From assembly GCA_964057225.1 (NCBI GenBank), contig OZ059898.1, forward strand, positions 9,672,001-9,736,000: DNA of 64,000 nt, read 5' to 3'. Made by a program: the position numbers and the translations under genes. Numbering within the stretch: the stretch's first letter is position 1; each line of letters opens with the position of its first letter. Shown here one piece after another: positions 34,271 to 47,476 of the stretch. Source of the stretch: Auanema rhodensis (lineage: Eukaryota > Nematoda > Chromadorea > Rhabditida > Rhabditidae). Below the pieces are notes generated by a model, which was not told the DNA's origin, ran no database searches, and saw nothing but the letters and a program-made list of their open reading frames with translations.

Positions 34271-37200
34271 GATTTGAAGAGAATTGTAAGTTTTAGAAAA
34301 TAATTAAAAATTAGTTCTCTCTACTATTAACTGATTGTCGGCTAAAATATGGTAACAGTTTTTATAAAAAGTTTCCATGATTAGGATTAAACAAAAAAAA
34401 GAATTAAAGAGAAACACTTTTTGTTTACTTATTTGATTATAATACTTGAAATTCCAAAAACAGTAGAATAAAATTGAGAAAGCGACAAAAACAGTTGAAC
34501 GATTTGAAGAGAATTGTCAGTTTTAGAAAAGAATTAAAGTTCAGCTATCTCTACTATTAACTGACTATTGGCTAAAATAAGGTAACAGTTTTCATTGAAA
34601 GTTTCCATGATTAAGATTAAACAAAAAAAAGAATCAAAAAGAAACACTTTTTGTTTACTTATTTGATTATAATACTTGAAATTCCAAAAACAGTAGAATA
34701 AAATTGAGAAAGCGACAAAAACAGTTGAACGATTTGAAGACAATTATAAGTTTTAGAAAATAATTAAAAATTAGTTCTCTCTACTATTAACTGATTGTCG
34801 GCTAAAATATGGTAACAGTTTTTATAAAAAGTTTCCATGATTAGGATTAAACAAAAAAAAGAATCAAAAAGAAACACTTCTTGTTTACTTATTTGATTAT
34901 AACACTTGAAATTCCAACAAAAGTAAAGTAAAACTGTTAAAGCGAGTAAAACTGTTGAACGATTTGAAGACAATTGTAAGTTGAAGAAAAAAATTAAAGT
35001 TTAGCTCTCTCTACTATTAACTGATTATCGGCTAAAATATAGTAACAGTTTTTATTAAAAGTTTCCATGATTAAGATTAAACAAAGAAAAAAAATCAAAG
35101 AAAAACACTTCTTGTTTACTAATTTGATCATAACACTTGAAATGCCAACAAAAGTAAAGTAAAACTGTTAAAGCGAGTAAAACTGTTGAACAATTTGAAG
35201 ACAATTGTAAGTTGAAGAAAAAAATTAAAGTTTAGCTCTCTCTACTATTAACTGAATGTCGGCTAAAATATGGTAACAGTTTTTATCAAAAGTTTCCATG
35301 ATTAAGATTAAACAAAGAAAAAAAATCAAAAAGAAACACTTCTTGTTTACTTACTTGATTATAATACTTGAAATTCCAAAAACAGTAGAATAAAATAGAG
35401 AAAACGACAAAAACAGTTGAACGATTTGAAGACAATTGTAAGTTTTAGAAAATAATTAAAAATTAGTTCTCTCTACTATTAACTGATTGTCGGCTAAAAT
35501 ATGGTAACAGTTTTTATAAAAAGTTTCCATGATTAGGATTAAACAAAAAAAAGAATTAAAGAGAAACACTTTTTGTTTACTTATTTGATTATAATACTTG
35601 AAATTCCAAAAACAGTAGAATAAAATTGAGAAAGCGACAAAAACAGTTGAACGATTTGAAGAGAATTGTCAGTTTTAGAAAAGAATTAAAGTTCAGCTAT
35701 CTCTACTATTAACTGACTATCGGCTAAAATAAGGTAACAGTTTTTATTGAAAGTTTCCATGATTAAGATTAAACAAAGAAAAAAATCAGAGAGAAACACT
35801 TCTTGTTTACTTACTTGATTATAATACTTGAAATTCCAAAAACAGTAAAATAAAATTGAGAAAGCGACAAAAACAGTTGAACGATTTGAAGACAATTGTA
35901 AGTTTAAGAAAAGAATTAAAGTTTAGCTTTGTCTACTATTAACTGAATGTCGGCTAAAATATGGTAACAGTTTTTATCAAAAGTTTCCATGATTAAGATT
36001 AAACAAAGAAAAAAAATCAAAAAGAAACACTTCTTGTTTACTTACTTGATTATAATACTTGAAATTCCAAAAACAGTAGAATAAAATTGAGAAAGCGACA
36101 AAAACAGTTGAACGATTTGAAGAGAATTGTAAGTTTTAGAAAAGAATTAAAGTTCAGCTATCTCTACTATTAACTGACTATCGGCTAAAATAAGGTAACA
36201 GTTTTTATTGAAAGTTTCCATGGTTAAGATTAAACAAAGAAAAAAATCAGAGAGAAACACTTCTTGTTTACTTACTTGATTATAATACTTGAAATGCCAA
36301 CAAAAGTAAAGTAAAACTGTTAAAGCGAGTAAAACTGTTGAACAATTTGAAGACAATTGTAAGTTGAAGAAAAAAATTAAAGTTTAGCTTTGTCTACTAT
36401 TAACTGAATGTCGGCTAAAATATGGTAACAGTTTTTATCAAAAGTTTCCATGATTAAGATTAAACAAAGAAAAAAATCAGAGAGAAACACTTCTTGTTTA
36501 CTTACTTGATTATAATACTTGAAATTCCAAAAACAGTAAAATAAAATTGAGAAAGCGACAAAAACAGTTGAACGATTTGAAGACAATTGTAAGTTTTAGA
36601 AAATAATTAAAAATTAGTTCTCTCTACTATTAACTGATTGTCGGCTAAAATATAGTAACAGTTTTTATTAAAAGTTTCCATGATTAAGATTAAACAAAGA
36701 AAAAAATCAGAGAGAAACACTTCTTGTTTACTTACTTGATTATAATACTTGAAATTCCAAAAACAGTAGAATAAAATTGAGAAAGCGACAAAAACAGTTG
36801 AACGATTTGAAGAGAATTGTAAGTTGAAGAAAAAAATTAAAGTTTAGCTCTCTCTACTATTAACTGAATGTCGGCTAAAATATAGTAACAGTTTTTATTA
36901 AAAGTTTCCATGATTAAGATTAAACAAAGAAAAAAATCAGAGAGAAACACTTCTTGTTTACTTACTTGATTATAATACTTGAAATTCCAAAAACAGTAAA
37001 ATAAAATTGAGAAAGCGACAAAAACAGTTGAACGATTTGAAGACAATTGTAAGTTTTAGAAAATAATTAAAAATTAGTTCTCTCTACTATTAACTGATTG
37101 TCGGCTAAAATATGGTAACAGTTTTTATAAAAAGGTTCCATGATTAGGACTAAACAAAAAAAAGAATCAAAAAGAAACACTTCTTGTTTACTTACTTGAT

Positions 37201-37725
37201 TATAATACTTGAAATTCCAAAAACAGTAGAATAAAATAGAGAAAACGACAAAAACAGTTGAACGATTTGAAGACAATTGTAAGTTTTAGAAAATAATTAA
37301 AAATTAGTTCTCTCTACTATTAACTGATTGTCGGCTAAAATATGGTAACAGTTTTTATAAAAAGGTTCCATGATTAGGACTAAACAAAAAAAAGAATCAA
37401 AAAGAAACACTTCTTGTTTACTTACTTGATTATAATACTTGAAATTCAAAAAAAAGTAAAAAACAATTGAGAAAGCGACATAAACAGTTGAACGATTTGA
37501 AGAGAATTGTAAGTTTCAGAAAAGAATTAAAGTTCAGCTATCTCTACTTTTAACTGATTAACGGCTAAAATAAGGTAACAGTTTTTATTGAAAGTTTCCG
37601 TGATTGAGATTAAACAAAGAAAAAAAAATCAAAGAGAAACACTTCTTGTTTACTTATTTGATTATAACACTTGAAAATCCAACAAAAGTAAAATAAAACT
37701 GTGAAAGCGGGTAAAACTGTTGAAC
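34271..37725. repeat. Run of 15 satellite monomers
   Basis: Begins like 18936. From about 35.6 kb it becomes a block of monomers with atcagagag near the A-tract. Private tattggc near 34567 and catggttaag near 36220, the latter repeated at 41931 and 59703. Confidence 0.93.
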
Positions 37726-37775
37726 TAAAACAGTCTTCATAAAATATAAATGATATATTTTTATAAAAGTGAAGT

Positions 37776-37846
37776 TGCATCGGCCGGGAATCGAACCCGG
37801 GTCGCCCGCGTGGCAGGCGAGCATTCTACCACTGAACCACCGATGC
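37776..37846 (-). tRNA. tRNA-Gly-GCC: tRNA-Gly(GCC), intact
   Basis: Majority gene body, but with the gatatattttt 3' flank that all truncated copies have. It also has gtcttcat (gtctttat elsewhere), shared with 43487 and 61260. This is the flank type from which the deleted gene probably arose. Confidence 0.95.
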
Positions 37847-37897
37847 TTCGAAAATGTTAGATTGTTTCCGAAAAATTATGAAAAGTCAAGTTCTACT

Positions 37898-40800
37898 GAT
37901 TTGAAGAGAATTGTAAGTTTTAGAAAATAATTAAAAATTAGTTCTCTCTACTATTTACTGATTGTCAGCTAAAATATGGTAACAGTTTTTATAAAAAGTT
38001 TCCATGATTAGGATTAAACAAAAAAAAGAATTAAAGAGAAACACTTTTTGTTTACTTATTTGATTATAATACTTGAATTTCCAAAAACAGTAGAATAAAA
38101 TTGAGAAAGCGACAAAAACAGTTGAACGATTTGAAGAGAATTGTAAGTTTTAGAAAAGAATTAAAGTTCAGCTATCTCTACTATTAACTGATTAACGGCT
38201 AAAATAAGGTAACAGTTTTTATTGAAAGTTTCCGTGATTGAGATAACACAAAGAAAAAAAAATCAAAGAGAAACACTTCCTTCTTGTTTACTTATTTGAT
38301 TATAACACTTGAAATTCCAACAAAACTAAAGTAAAACTGTTAAAGCGAGTAAAACTGTTGAACGATTTGAAGACAATTGTAAGTTTAAGAAAAGAATTAA
38401 AGTTTAGCTTTGTCTACTATTAACTGATTATCGGCTGAAATATGGTGACAGTTTTTTTTTAAAAGTTTTCATGATTAGGATTAAACAAAAAAAAGAATCA
38501 AAAAGAAACACTTCTTGTTTACTTATTTGATTATAATACTTGAAATTCCAAAAACAGTAGAATAAAATTGAGAAAGCGACAAAAACAGTTGAACGATTTG
38601 AAGAGAATTGTAAGTTTTAGAAAATAATTAAAAATTAGTTCTCTCTACTATTAACTGATTGTCGGCTAAAATATGGTAACAGTTTTTATAAAAAGTTTCC
38701 ATGATTAGGATTAAACAAAAAAAAGAATTAAAGAGAAACACTTTTTGTTTACTTATTTGATTATAATACTTGAAATTCCAAAAACAGTAGAATAAAATTG
38801 AGAAAGCGACAAAAACAGTTGAACGATATGAAGAGAATTGTCAGTTTTAGAAAAGAATTAAAGTTCAGCTATCTCTACTATTAACTGACTATCGGCTAAA
38901 ATAAGGTAACAGTTTTTATTGAAAGTTTCCATGATTAAGATTAAACAAAGAAAAAAATCAGAGAGAAACACTTCTTGTTTACTTACTTGATTATAATACT
39001 TGAAATTCCAAAAACAGTAAAATAAAATTGAGAAAGCGACAAAAACAGTTGAACGATTTGAAGACAATTGTAAGTTTTAGAAAAGAATTAAAGTTCAGCT
39101 ATCTCTACTATTAACTGACTATCGGCTAAAATAAGGTAACAGTTTTTATTGAAAGTTTCCATGATTAAGATTAAACAAAGAAAAAAATCAGAGAGAAACA
39201 CTTCTTGTTTACTTACTTGATTATAATACTTGAAATGCCAACAAAAGTAAAGTAAAACTGTTAAAGCGAGTAAAACTGTTGAACAATTTGAAGACAATTG
39301 TAAGTTTAAGAAAAGAATTAAAGTTTAGCTTTGTCTACTATTAACTGAATGTCGGCTAAAATATGGTAACAGTTTTTATCAAAAGTTTCCATGATTAAGA
39401 TTAAACAAAGAAAAAAAATCAAAAAGAAACACTTCTTGTTTACTTACTTGATTATAATACTTGAAATTCCAAAAACAGTAGAATAAAATTGAGAAAGCGA
39501 CAAAAACAGTTGAACGATTTGAAGAGAATTGTAAGTTGAAGAAAAAATTAAAGTTTAGCTCTCTCTACTATTAACTGAATGTCGGCTAAAATATAGTAAC
39601 AGTTTTTATTAAAAGTTTCCATGATTAAGATTAAACAAAGAAAAAAAATCAAAGAAAAACACTTCTTGTTTACTAATTTGATCATAACACTTGAAATGCC
39701 AACAAAAGTAAAGTAAAACTGTTAAAGCGAGTAAAACTGTTGAACAATTTGAAGACAATTGTAAGTTGAAGAAAAAAATTAAAGTTTAGCTCTCTCTACT
39801 ATTAACTGAATGTCGGCTAAAATATGGTAACAGTTTTTATCAAAAGTTTCCATGATTAAGATTGAACAAAGAAAAAAAATCAAAAAGAAACACTTCTTGT
39901 TTACTTACTTGATTATAATACTTGAAATTCCAAAAACAGTAGAATAAAATAGAGAAAACGACAAAAACAGTTGAACGATTTGAAGACAATTGTAAGTTTT
40001 AGAAAATAATTAAAAATTAGTTCTCTCTACTATTAACTGATTGTCGGCTAAAATATGGTAACAGTTTTTATAAAAAGGTTCCATGATTAGGACTAAATAA
40101 AAAAAAGAATCAAAAAGAAACACTTCTTGTTTACTTACTTGATTATAATACTTGAAATTCAAAAAAAAGTAAAAAACAATTGAGAAAGCGACATAAACAG
40201 TTGAAAGATTTGAAGAGAATTGTAAGTTTCAGAAAAGAATTAAAGTTCAGCTATCTCTACTTTTAACTGATTAACGGCTAAAATAAGGTAACAGTTTTTA
40301 TTGAAAGTTTCCGTGATTGAGATTAAACAAAAAAAAAATCAAAGAGAAACACTTCTTGTTTACTTACTTGATTATAATACTTGAAATTCCAAAAACAGTA
40401 GAATAAAATAGAGAAAACGACAAAAACAGTTGAACGATTTGAAGACAATTGTAAGTTTTAGAAAATAATTAAAAATTAGTTCTCTCTACTATTAACTGAT
40501 TGTCGGCTAAAATATGGTAACAGTTTTTATAAAAAGTTTCCATGATTAGGATTAAACAAAAAAAAGAATTAAAGAGAAACACTTTTTGTTTACTTATTTG
40601 ATTATAATACTTGAATTTCCAAAAACAGTAGAATAAAATTGAGAAAGCGACAAAAACAGTTGAACGATTTGAAGAGAATTGTAAGTTTTAGAAAAGAATT
40701 AAAGTTCAGCTATCTCTACTATTAACTGATTAACGGCTAAAATAAGGTAACAGTTTTTATTGAAAGTTTCCGTGATTGAGATAACACAAAGAAAAAAAAA

Positions 40801-43436
40801 TCAAAGAGAAACACTTCCTTCTTGTTTACTTATTTGATTATAACACTTGAAATTCCAACAAAAGTAAAGTAAAACTGTTAAAGCGAGTAAAACTGTTGAA
40901 CGATTTGAAGACAATTGTAAGTTTAAGAAAAGAATTAAAGTTTAGCTTTGTCTACTATTAACTGATTATCGGCTGAAATATGGTGACAGTTTTTTTTTAA
41001 AAGTTTTCATGATTAGGATTAAACAAAAAAAAGAATCAAAAAGAAACACTTCTTGTTTACTTATTTGATTATAATACTTGAAATTCCAAAAACAGTAGAA
41101 TAAAACTGTTAAAGCGAGTAAAACTGTTGAACAATTTGAAGACAATTGTAAGTTGAAGAAAAAAATTAAAGTTTAGCTCTCTCTACTATTAACTGAATGT
41201 CGGCTAAAATATGGTAACAGTTTTTATCAAAAGTTTCCATGATTAAGATTAAACAAAGAAAAAAAATCAAAAAGAAACACTTCTTGTTTACTTACTTGAT
41301 TATAATACTTGAAATTCCAAAAACAGTAGAATAAAATTGAGAAAGCGACAAAAACAGTTGAACGATTTGAAGAGAATTGTCAGTTTTAGAAAAGAATTAA
41401 AGTTCAGCTATCTCTACTATTAACTGACTATCGGCTAAAATAAGGTAACAGTTTTTATTGAAAGTTTCCATGATTAAGATTAAACAAAGAAAAAAATCAG
41501 AGAGAAACACTTCTTGTTTACTTACTTGATTATAATACTTGAAATTCCAAAAACAGTAAAATAAAATTGAGAAAGCGACAAAAACAGTTGAACGATTTGA
41601 AGACAATTGTAAGTTTAAGAAAAGAATTAAAGTTTAGCTTTGTCTACTATTAACTGAATGTCGGCTAAAATATGGTAACAGTTTTTATCAAAAGTTTCCA
41701 TGATTAAGATTAAACAAAGAAAAAAAATCAAAAAGAAACACTTCTTGTTTACTTACTTGATTATAATACTTGAAATTCCAAAAACAGTAGAATAAAATTG
41801 AGAAAGCGACAAAAACAGTTGAACGATTTGAAGAGAATTGTAAGTTTTAGAAAAGAATTAAAGTTCAGCTATCTCTACTATTAACTGACTATCGGCTAAA
41901 ATAAGGTAACAGTTTTTATTGAAAGTTTCCATGGTTAAGATTAAACAAAGAAAAAAATCAGAGAGAAACACTTCTTGTTTACTTACTTGATTATAATACT
42001 TGAAATGCCAACAAAAGTAAAGTAAAACTGTTAAAGCGAGTAAAACTGTTGAACAATTTGAAGACAATTGTAAGTTGAAGAAAAAAATTAAAGTTTAGCT
42101 TTGTCTACTATTAACTGAATGTCGGCTAAAATATGGTAACAGTTTTTATCAAAAGTTTCCATGATTAAGATTAAACAAAGAAAAAAATCAGAGAGAAACA
42201 CTTCTTGTTTACTTACTTGATTATAATACTTGAAATTCCAAAAACAGTAAAATAAAATTGAGAAAGCGACAAAAACAGTTGAACGATTTGAAGACAATTG
42301 TAAGTTTTAGAAAATAATTAAAAATTAGTTCTCTCTACTATTAACTGATTGTCGGCTAAAATATAGTAACAGTTTTTATTAAAAGTTTCCATGATTAAGA
42401 TTAAACAAAGAAAAAAATCAGAGAGAAACACTTCTTGTTTACTTACTTGATTATAATACTTGAAATTCCAAAAACAGTAGAATAAAATTGAGAAAGCGAC
42501 AAAAACAGTTGAACGATTTGAAGAGAATTGTAAGTTGAAGAAAAAAATTAAAGTTTAGCTCTCTCTACTATTAACTGAATGTCGGCTAAAATATAGTAAC
42601 AGTTTTTATTAAAAGTTTCCATGATTAAGATTAAACAAAGAAAAAAATCAGAGAGAAACACTTCTTGTTTACTTACTTGATTATAATACTTGAAATTCCA
42701 AAAACAGTAAAATAAAATTGAGAAAGCGACAAAAACAGTTGAACGATTTGAAGACAATTGTAAGTTTTAGAAAATAATTAAAAATTAGTTCTCTCTACTA
42801 TTAACTGATTGTCGGCTAAAATATGGTAACAGTTTTTATAAAAAGGTTCCATGATTAGGACTAAACAAAAAAAAGAATCAAAAAGAAACACTTCTTGTTT
42901 ACTTACTTGATTATAATACTTGAAATTCCAAAAACAGTAGAATAAAATAGAGAAAACGACAAAAACAGTTGAACGATTTGAAGACAATTGTAAGTTTTAG
43001 AAAATAATTAAAAATTAGTTCTCTCTACTATTAACTGATTGTCGGCTAAAATATGGTAACAGTTTTTATAAAAAGGTTCCATGATTAGGACTTAACAAAA
43101 AAAAGAATCAAAAAGAAACACTTCTTGTTTACTTACTTGATTATAATACTTGAAATTCAAAAAAAAGTAAAAAACAATTGAGAAAGCGACATAAACAGTT
43201 GAACGATTTGAAGAGAATTGTAAGTTTCAGAAAAGAATTAAAGTTCAGCTATCTCTACTTTTAACTGATTAACGGCTAAAATAAGGTAACAGTTTTTATT
43301 GAAAGTTTCCGTGATTGAGATTAAACAAAGAAAAAAAAATCAAAGAGAAACACTTCTTGTTTACTTATTTGATTATAACACTTGAAAATCCAACAAAAGT
43401 AAAATAAAACTGTGAAAGCGGGTAAAACTGTTGAAC
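37898..43436. repeat. Run of 24 satellite monomers (longest gene-free stretch)
   Basis: No tRNA in 5.5 kb. First appearance of the monomer subtype with agataacacaaag and acttccttcttg, which carries a 4-bp insertion. Contains the seam of the 5,711-bp duplication near 41.1-41.3 kb. Confidence 0.93.
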
Positions 43437-43486
43437 TAAAACAGTCTTCATAAAATATAAATGATATATTTTTATAAAAGTGAAGT

Positions 43487-43557
43487 TGCATCGGCCGGGA
43501 ATCGAACCCGGGTCGCCCGCGTGGCAGGCGAGCATTCTACCACTGAACCACCGATGC
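43487..43557 (-). tRNA. tRNA-Gly-GCC: tRNA-Gly(GCC), intact
   Basis: Second-unit copy of the gene at 37776, exactly 5,711 bp on, with the same gtcttcat and gatatattttt flanks. Confidence 0.95.
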
Positions 43558-43608
43558 TTCGAAAATGTTAGATTGTTTCCGAAAAATTATGAAAAGTCAA
43601 GTTCTACT

Positions 43609-46600
43609 GATTTGAAGAGAATTGTAAGTTTTAGAAAATAATTAAAAATTAGTTCTCTCTACTATTTACTGATTGTCAGCTAAAATATGGTAACAGTTTT
43701 TATAAAAAGTTTCCATGATTAGGATTAAACAAAAAAAAGAATTAAAGAGAAACACTTTTTGTTTACTTATTTGATTATAATACTTGAATTTCCAAAAACA
43801 GTAGAATAAAATTGAGAAAGCGACAAAAACAGTTGAACGATTTGAAGAGAATTGTAAGTTTTAGAAAAGAATTAAAGTTCAGCTATCTCTACTATTAACT
43901 GATTAACGGCTAAAATAAGGTAACAGTTTTTATTGAAAGTTTCCGTGATTGAGATAACACAAAGAAAAAAAAATCAAAGAGAAACACTTCCTTCTTGTTT
44001 ACTTATTTGATTATAACACTTGAAATTCCAACAAAACTAAAGTAAAACTGTTAAAGCGAGTAAAACTGTTGAACGATTTGGAGACAATTGTAAGTTTAAG
44101 AAAAGAATTAAAGTTTAGCTTTGTCTACTATTAACTGATTATCGGCTGAAATATGGTGACAGTTTTTTTTTAAAAGTTTTCATGATTAGGATTAAACAAA
44201 AAAAAGAATCAAAAAGAAACACTTCTTGTTTACTTATTTGATTATAATACTTGAAATTCCAAAAACAGTAGAATAAAATTGAGAAAGCGACAAAAACAGT
44301 TGAACGATTTGAAGAGAATTGTAAGTTTTAGAAAATAATTAAAAATTAGTTCTCTCTACTATTAACTGATTGTCGGCTAAAATATGGTAACAGTTTTTAT
44401 AAAAAGTTTCCATGATTAGGATTAAACAAAAAAAAGAATTAAAGAGAAACACTTTTTGTTTACTTATTTGATTATAATACTTGAAATTCCAAAAACAGTA
44501 GAATAAAATTGAGAAAGCGACAAAAACAGTTGAACGATTTGAAGAGAATTGTAAGTTTTAGAAAATAATTAAAAATTAGTTCTCTCTACTATTAACTGAT
44601 TGTCGGCTAAAATATGGTAACAGTTTTTATAAAAAGGTTCCATGATTAGGACTAAACAAAAAAAAGAATCAAAAAGAAACACTTCTTGTTTACTTACTTG
44701 ATTATAATACTTGAAATTCCAAAAACAGTAAAATAAAATTGAGAAAGCGACAAAAACAGTTGAACGATTTGAAGACAATTGTAAGTTTTAGAAAAGAATT
44801 AAAGTTCAGCTATCTCTACTATTAACTGACTATCGGCTAAAATAAGGTAACAGTTTTTATTGAAAGTTTCCATGATTAAGATTAAACAAAGAAAAAAATC
44901 AGAGAGAAACACTTCTTGTTTACTTACTTGATTATAATACTTGAAATGCCAACAAAAGTAAAGTAAAACTGTTAAAGCGAGTAAAACTGTTGAACAATTT
45001 GAAGACAATTGTAAGTTTAAGAAAAGAATTAAAGTTTAGCTTTGTCTACTATTAACTGAATGTCGGCTAAAATATGGTAACAGTTTTTATCAAAAGTTTC
45101 CATGATTAAGATTAAACAAAGAAAAAAAATCAAAAAGAAACACTTCTTGTTTACTTACTTGATTATAATACTTGAAATTCCAAAAACAGTAGAATAAAAT
45201 TGAGAAAGCGACAAAAACAGTTGAACGATTTGAAGAGAATTGTAAGTTGAAGAAAAAATTAAAGTTTAGCTCTCTCTACTATTAACTGAATGTCGGCTAA
45301 AATATAGTAACAGTTTTTATTAAAAGTTTCCATGATTAAGATTAAACAAAGAAAAAAAATCAAAGAAAAACACTTCTTGTTTACTAATTTGATCATAACA
45401 CTTGAAATGCCAACAAAAGTAAAGTAAAACTGTTAAAGCGAGTAAAACTGTTGAACAATTTGAAGACAATTGTAAGTTGAAGAAAAAAATTAAAGTTTAG
45501 CTCTCTCTACTATTAACTGAATGTCGGCTAAAATATGGTAACAGTTTTTATCAAAAGTTTCCATGATTAAGATTGAACAAAGAAAAAAAATCAAAAAGAA
45601 ACACTTCTTGTTTACTTACTTGATTATAATACTTGAAATTCCAAAAACAGTAGAATAAAATAGAGAAAACGACAAAAACAGTTGAACGATTTGAAGACAA
45701 TTGTAAGTTTTAGAAAATAATTAAAAATTAGTTCTCTCTACTATTAACTGATTGTCGGCTAAAATATGGTAACAGTTTTTATAAAAAGGTTCCATGATTA
45801 GGACTAAACAAAAAAAAGAATCAAAAAGAAACACTTCTTGTTTACTTACTTGATTATAATACTTGAAATTCAAAAAAAAGTAAAAAACAATTGAGAAAGC
45901 GACATAAACAGTTGAAAGATTTGAAGAGAATTGTAAGTTTCAGAAAAGAATTAAAGTTCAGCTATCTCTACTTTTAACTGATTAACGGCTAAAATAAGGT
46001 AACAGTTTTTATTGAAAGTTTCCGTGATTGAGATTAAACAAAAAAAAAAATCAAAGAGAAACACTTCTTGTTTACTTACTTGATTATAATACTTGAAATT
46101 CCAAAAACAGTAGAATAAAATAGAGAAAACGACAAAAACAGTTGAACGATTTGAAGACAATTGTAAGTTTTAGAAAATAATTAAAAATTAGTTCTCTCTA
46201 CTATTAACTGATTGTCGGCTAAAATATGGTAACAGTTTTTATAAAAAGTTTCCATGATTAGGATTAAACAAAAAAAAGAATTAAAGAGAAACACTTTTTG
46301 TTTACTTATTTGATTATAATACTTGAATTTCCAAAAACAGTAGAATAAAATTGAGAAAGCGACAAAAACAGTTGAACGATTTGAAGAGAATTGTAAGTTT
46401 TAGAAAAGAATTAAAGTTCAGCTATCTCTACTATTAACTGATTAACGGCTAAAATAAGGTAACAGTTTTTATTGAAAGTTTCCGTGATTGAGATAACACA
46501 AAGAAAAAAAAATCAAAGAGAAACACTTCCTTCTTGTTTACTTATTTGATTATAACACTTGAAATTCCAACAAAAGTAAAGTAAAACTGTTAAAGCGAGT

Positions 46601-47304
46601 AAAACTGTTGAACGATTTGAAGACAATTGTAAGTTTAAGAAAAGAATTAAAGTTTAGCTTTGTCTACTATTAACTGATTATCGGCTGAAATATGGTGACA
46701 GTTTTTTTTTAAAAGTTTTCATGATTAGGATTAAACAAAAAAAAGAATCAAAAAGAAACACTTCTTGTTTACTTATTTGATTATAATACTTGAAATTCCA
46801 AAAACAGTAGAATAAAATTGAGAAAGCGACAAAAACAGTTGAACGATTTGAAGAGAATTGTAAGTTTTAGAAAATAATTAAAAATTAGTTCTCTCTACTA
46901 TTAACTGATTGTCGGCTAAAATATGGTAACAGTTTTTATAAAAAGTTTCCATGATTAGGATTAAACAAAAAAAGAATTAAAGAGAAACACTTTTTGTTTA
47001 CTTATTTGATTATAATACTTGAAATTCCAAAAACAGTAGAATAAAATTGAGAAAGCGACAAAAACAGTTGAACGATTTGAAGAGAATTGTAAGTTTTAGA
47101 AAAGAATTAAAGTTCAGCTTTCTCTACTATTAACTGATTATCGGCTAAAATAAGGTAACAGTTTTTATTGAAAGTTTCCATGATTAAGATTAAACAAAAA
47201 AAAAAATCAAAGAGAAACACTTCTTGTTTACTAATTTGATTATAACACTTGAAAATCCAACAAAAGTAAAAAAAAAACTGTGAAAGCGGGTAAAACTGTT
47301 GAAC
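43609..47304. repeat. Run of 16 satellite monomers
   Basis: Second unit of the 5,711-bp duplication up to about 46.8 kb, then monomers leading into the 2,478-bp repeat. Private gatttggagac near 44078 recurs at 61851. Confidence 0.93.
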
Positions 47305-47354
47305 TATAACAGTCTTTATAAAATATAAATGATATTTTTTTATAAAAGTGAAGT

Positions 47355-47425
47355 TGCATCGGCCGGGAATCGAACCCGGGTCGCCCGCGTGGCAGGCGAG
47401 CATTCTACCACTGAACCACCGATGC
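47355..47425 (-). tRNA. tRNA-Gly-GCC: tRNA-Gly(GCC), intact
   Basis: Majority gene body with gaactataacag. Its left neighbour is a shortened A-tract monomer that keeps one minus-strand frame open across monomer and tRNA, which I take as meaningless. Confidence 0.95.
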
Positions 47426-47476
47426 TTCGAAAATGTTAGATTGTTTCCGAAAAATTATGAAAAGTCAAGTTCTACT

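Larger units (their letters stand above)
35590..46810. repeat. 5,711-bp tandem duplication (24 monomers plus one cassette per unit)
   Basis: About 35.59-41.10 kb and 41.30-46.81 kb match at offset 5,711 (5,712 after a one-base A-tract change near 40.33 kb). Shared rare marks are catggttaag, gaagaaaaaatt with six A, attgaacaaag, ttgaaagattt and gaatttcc. One monomer near 38.84-38.95 kb is replaced by another subtype in the second unit (44.55-44.66 kb). Edges are approximate. Confidence 0.88.
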
